Assembly: GCA_900319635.1 (NCBI GenBank)
Contig: ONPF01000010.1
Coordinates: 1 to 64,000 of the forward strand
Source: an uncultured Eubacteriales bacterium
GTDB taxonomy: Bacteria; Bacillota; Clostridia; Oscillospirales; Oscillospiraceae
Length of the DNA stretch: 64,000 bases
Reading direction: 5' to 3'
The translations under genes were made by a program, and so were the position numbers. Shown piece after piece: positions 61,362 through 64,000 of the stretch. Positions within the stretch are counted from its first letter, which is position 1. The number at the start of each line of letters is the position of its first letter. A model generated the notes under the pieces. That model was not told the origin of the DNA, did not search any database, and worked only from the letters and a program-made list of their open reading frames with translations.

Positions 61362-62060
61362 ATGAACTTTTTTGAATGGTTGGGCAAGGCGGATCTGTTC
61401 CCCCTGTGGAACTCCCTGCGCATTGCCGCCATCAGCTGCGTGCTGGTGTTCTTTCTGGGCATCTTCTTTGCCTACTACGCGGCCAGGCTCCCCCGCTGGC
61501 TCAAGGGCGTGCTGGACGTGATCCTGACCCTGCCCCTGGTGCTGCCGCCCACGGTCTGCGGCTATCTGCTGCTGCTGGTCTTCGGCGTGAACCGCCCGGT
61601 GGGAGCCTGGCTTCTCAGCCACGGGATCCAATTCGTCATGAAATGGTACGGCGGAGTCCTGGCCGCCTCTCTGGTGGCCTTTCCCCTGATGTACCGCACG
61701 GCCCGGGGCGCCTTTGAGAGCTTCGACAAAAACCTGGGCTACGCCGGGCAGACCCTGGGCCTTTCCAACAGCTATATCTTCTGGCGCGTGCGGATGCCGG
61801 CCTGCCGCCAGGGGATCCTGGCGGGCACGGTGCTGTCCTTCGCCCGGGCGCTGGGCGAATACGGCGCCACCAGCATGTTCATCGGTTACATTGAAGGCCG
61901 CACCGCCACCGTCTCCACCACGGTCTACATGCTCTACCAGAACAGCAAAAAGGATCCGGCGGTGCTCTATTGGGTACTGGTGAACCTGCTGATCAGCACG
62001 GTGGTGCTGCTGACGGTGAACCTGCTGGAGGCCCGACAGAAAAAGGCGGTGAAGGCATGA
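61362..62060 (+). CDS. modB: molybdate ABC transporter permease ModB
   Basis: The 232-residue permease has five to six helices and the cytoplasmic EAA loop, seen as AGQTLGLSNSYIFWRVRMPAC (split here: AGQTLGLSN, then FWRVRMPA) near 130-150. The PLVLPPTVCGYLLL segment after the second helix is typical of ModB. RBS TCTGGAGGGAACG precedes ATG 61362. Its stop overlaps the modC start by three bases. Confidence 0.94.
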   Translation: MNFFEWLGKADLFPLWNSLRIAAISCVLVFFLGIFFAYYAARLPRWLKGVLDVILTLPLVLPPTVCGYLLLLVFGVNRPVGAWLLSHGIQFVMKWYGGVLAASLVAFPLMYRTARGAFESFDKNLGYAGQTLGLSNSYIFWRVRMPACRQGILAGTVLSFARALGEYGATSMFIGYIEGRTATVSTTVYMLYQNSKKDPAVLYWVLVNLLISTVVLLTVNLLEARQKKAVKA

Positions 62061-63103
62061 GTCTGATCGTGGATATCCACAAGGATCTGGGCACTTTCGT
62101 GCTGGACGCCGCCTTCGAGGCGGAAAAGGGCGTCACCACCCTGCTGGGGCCCTCCGGCTGCGGCAAGAGCCTGACCCTCAAGTGCATCGCCGGCATCGAA
62201 AAGCCGGACAAGGGCCATATCGAGCTGGACGGCCGGGTGCTGTACGATTCGAAAAAGCACATCAACCTCCGTCCCCAGAGCCGGAACGTGGGCTATCTCT
62301 TCCAGAATTACGCGCTCTTCCCCAACATGACCCTGCGGCAGAACATCCTCTGCGGCATGCGGGCCGTCAAGGGCCGGGAGGAGAAGGAGCGCCGTCTGCG
62401 GGAGATGCTGACGATGATGCGGCTGGAGGGGCTGGAAAAGCACAAGCCCCAGCAGCTCTCCGGCGGCCAGCAGCAGCGGGCGGCCCTGGCCCGCATCCTG
62501 GTCAGTGAGCCGAAGCTTCTCATGCTGGACGAGCCCTTCTCCGCCCTGGACGCCCACCTGCGGGACGCTCTGAAGGTGGAGATGCGGGACATGCTGCAGT
62601 CCTTCGGCCGGGAGGTGCTGATGGTCACCCACAGCCGGGAGGAGGCCTACACCATGAGCGACAGCATCGCCGTCATGGACGAGGGTCGGCTTTTGACCTG
62701 CAAGCCCACCAAAAGCGTCTTTGCCGACCCCGGCAGCGTCCCCGCCGCGGTGCTGACCGGCTGCAAGAACATCGCCCCGGCCAGAAAGTGCGGGGAGCGC
62801 CAGGTGGAGGTGCCCTCCTGGGGCGTCCGCCTGACCACGGGGCAGCCTGTGGGAGATGGTCTTGCGGCCATCGGCATCCGCGCCCACTACTTTAACCCCG
62901 CCTCGCCTCAGAACCGCTTCCCGGTGGTCTATCAGGAGGAGCTGGAGGAGCCCTTTGAGCTCACCATCCAGTTCCGCTACGCCGGGCAGGATCCAAAGAG
63001 CGAGCCCATCTGGTGGCGGGTACCCAAGGACAGGCGCCCCGCCCAATTCCCGGCGGAGCTGGGCGTCTCCCCGGCGAATATCCTGTTGCTCTATGACATC
63101 TGA
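62057..63103 (+). CDS. modC: molybdate ABC transporter ATPase ModC
   Basis: The 348-residue ATPase shows Walker A GPSGCGKS (about 32-39), Q-loop LFQNYALFPNMT, signature [15 protein letters not shown] (about 135-149), Walker B LLMLDEPFSALD and the switch histidine in MVTHSREEA. The C-terminal 110 residues form a TOBE-like regulatory region. ATG 62057 overlaps the end of modB. It completes the molybdate importer and is followed by a terminator. Confidence 0.93.
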   Translation: MSLIVDIHKDLGTFVLDAAFEAEKGVTTLLGPSGCGKSLTLKCIAGIEKPDKGHIELDGRVLYDSKKHINLRPQSRNVGYLFQNYALFPNMTLRQNILCGMRAVKGREEKERRLREMLTMMRLEGLEKHKPQQLSGGQQQRAALARILVSEPKLLMLDEPFSALDAHLRDALKVEMRDMLQSFGREVLMVTHSREEAYTMSDSIAVMDEGRLLTCKPTKSVFADPGSVPAAVLTGCKNIAPARKCGERQVEVPSWGVRLTTGQPVGDGLAAIGIRAHYFNPASPQNRFPVVYQEELEEPFELTIQFRYAGQDPKSEPIWWRVPKDRRPAQFPAELGVSPANILLLYDI

Positions 63104-63117
63104 CCCTAACCAAAAGG

Positions 63118-63155
63118 AAAGCGCGTGCTTCGCAATCTGCGTCGCACGCGCTTTT
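63118..63155. terminator. bidirectional terminator after modC
   Basis: AAAGCGCGTGC (63118-63128) pairs with GCACGCGCTTT (63144-63154), followed by TTCG on the plus strand. On the minus strand the stem is followed by CCTTTTGG. Confidence 0.8.
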
Positions 63156-63164
63156 TCGGCTATT

Positions 63165-63674
63165 CTATTTGGCTTGTCCGGAGGCCACCCATTGCTTTAG
63201 GGCCAGCAGCTCTGGCTCAAAGCCACGGATCCGGTGCTTCTTTCCCTCGCAGTCCAGGATTTCGATGACGCCAAGGCTCCTGTGTTCATACAGCCTGCGG
63301 ATCTTTCCCGTTTTGCGGATATAGCCGCGGCGAAAGGCCAGCAGGTAGAAATCGGTGGACAGAAACCAGCGGTCATCCGGCTGCTCCGGATCCAGATTCT
63401 CCTCGGCAAAGCGAAAGCCAAAGAGCCGCTCCTGTCGCAGCAGCAACAGAAACCCTTTCCACCTCCCGAACAGAAAAACAACCAGAAAAACCAGATACAA
63501 AAGGGCTGTCAGGAACAGGGAGAGAGTCAGAACCTCCCGCAGCCCCAGGTGATAGAGGAGCCCGGCGAGAATTCCTCCGGTCAGCGTCAGGGCGGGGATA
63601 AACCGCCAGATCGACCGGTAATCCTTCCCACAGCGCCAAAAGAGCCTTCCTTTTGTCAGCTTCTTTTTCTTCAT
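63165..63674 (-). CDS. hypothetical membrane protein with two helices
   Basis: The 169-residue protein has a basic N terminus (KKKKLTKGRLFWR), two adjacent membrane helices (about 26-44 and 49-70), and a cytoplasmic domain with RWFLSTDFYLLAFRRGYI that looks like a YcxB/PH-like fold (YcxB-like C-terminal domain). Function is unknown. ATG 63674 and GTG 63677 are both possible starts; neither has a clear ribosome binding site. It separates modABC from the XdhC-family gene. Confidence 0.55.
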   Translation of the reverse strand: MKKKKLTKGRLFWRCGKDYRSIWRFIPALTLTGGILAGLLYHLGLREVLTLSLFLTALLYLVFLVVFLFGRWKGFLLLLRQERLFGFRFAEENLDPEQPDDRWFLSTDFYLLAFRRGYIRKTGKIRRLYEHRSLGVIEILDCEGKKHRIRGFEPELLALKQWVASGQAK

Positions 63675-63776
63675 CACACATCATGCGCCCGCATAACACT
63701 TCCGATCCGACATGCCTGACGTACTCTCAAGGGGAAAAGGTTCGTCTACCTCAATTCCGAATTCCGTATTTCGAAT

Positions 63777-64000
63777 TCAGCAAACGCTCCCGTCCTCCAC
63801 CAGCACCTTCATGGTGCCGCCGCAGACCATGCCGTCGGACTCCGCCACGTCGCCGGTCAGGTCGATGTCGATGATCTGATAGCGCCCGGTGCCGATGATC
63901 TTCACCGCGTCGCGGATCACGGCGCCCTCGCTGCAGCCGCCGCCGATGGATCCGGTGACCTTGCCCAGGGGGCTCACGGCCATCTTGGCCCCCGCCGCCC
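63777..64000 (-). CDS. XdhC/CoxI-family Mo-hydroxylase maturation factor, 5' end outside the window
   Basis: The visible 74 codons read AKMAVSPLGKVTGSIGGGCS, followed by EGAVIRDAVKII and VAESDGMVCGGTMKVLVED, ending at TGA 63777-63779. This is the XdhC N-terminal domain pattern (GAKM, GSIGGG, CGG). XdhC proteins bind the molybdenum cofactor and help insert or sulfurate it in xanthine dehydrogenase-type enzymes. Only a short C-terminal piece follows the CGG motif, so this is a one-domain type. It supports the assignment of the island to a molybdenum hydroxylase. Confidence 0.85.
   Translation of the reverse strand, partial: AAGAKMAVSPLGKVTGSIGGGCSEGAVIRDAVKIIGTGRYQIIDIDLTGDVAESDGMVCGGTMKVLVEDGSVC

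Overview
The window looks like a chromosome segment of an anaerobic, GC-rich Bacillota from the class Clostridia, most likely an Oscillospiraceae-type gut bacterium. The evidence is GC-rich coding sequence, strong GGAGG-type ribosome binding sites, a clostridial gene set (CD1871A-type CXXC peptide, PadR-controlled ABC exporter, LCP protein, BY-kinase module, Feo system with a FeoB-associated Cys-rich peptide, ATP-type PEP carboxykinase) and dispersed GTAGGGGCG...CGCCCCTAC palindromes. No rRNA, tRNA, CRISPR array or intact transposase gene was recognised.

Layout. 1-1.1 kb: AT-richer edge with a GNAT acetyltransferase and a VirD4/TraG C-terminal relic. 1.2-6.6 kb (minus): a HAD/DUF3089 fusion protein, then an envelope redox operon (TlpA lipoprotein, CXXC micropeptide, polyferredoxin membrane protein, second TlpA) behind a GtrA-like protein. 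6.7-10 kb: feoA-feoA-feoB-Cys-rich peptide under a promoter packed with GTTAG/CTAAC palindromes. 10-13.5 kb: alkyltransferase, NUDIX, bioY-birA with a probable BirA operator, small hypotheticals. 14-17 kb: Rrf2 regulator, nifS and nifU. 17-22.5 kb: M23 peptidase; an FtsX-type ABC exporter divergent from padR. 22.5-26 kb: an ECF sigma/anti-sigma pair lying between two copies of the enolase 3' end. 26-35 kb: LCP protein, a GLUG-repeat surface protein coupled to an MMPL exporter, an amino-acid permease and a hydrolase. 35-37.5 kb: a three-gene tyrosine kinase/phosphatase module without glycosyltransferases. 37.7-45.8 kb: tandem CNNM/CorC proteins, pckA, an SDR, a tocopherol-cyclase-like orphan and a UPF0597 cysteine desulfidase.

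The most unusual part is 46.1-64 kb, a molybdenum-enzyme island. On the minus strand, a Mop-type aldehyde oxidoreductase and a small His-rich protein are followed by a tightly overlapping operon: dicluster/CCG oxidoreductase, zinc-ribbon redox protein, SAM methyltransferase, C-GCAxxG-C-C protein, radical SAM protein, PaaK-like CoA ligase and DUF5714 protein. On the plus strand are a MobA-like nucleotidyltransferase fused to a ModE-like HTH, a histidine phosphatase fused to an HD domain, a MoeA-like molybdopterin-binding protein with a Cys-rich tail, and modABC. An XdhC-family maturation factor runs off the right end. The set corresponds, as far as I recall, to the DVU_1551-DVU_1559 (TrsS/TrsM) locus of Desulfovibrio, whose biochemical role is not established. 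I infer that it supplies molybdate, builds the dinucleotide cofactor, and makes or installs an additional chemical group or partner for an atypical molybdenum hydroxylase. In this copy the hydroxylase appears to lack the segment that normally carries the catalytic glutamate.
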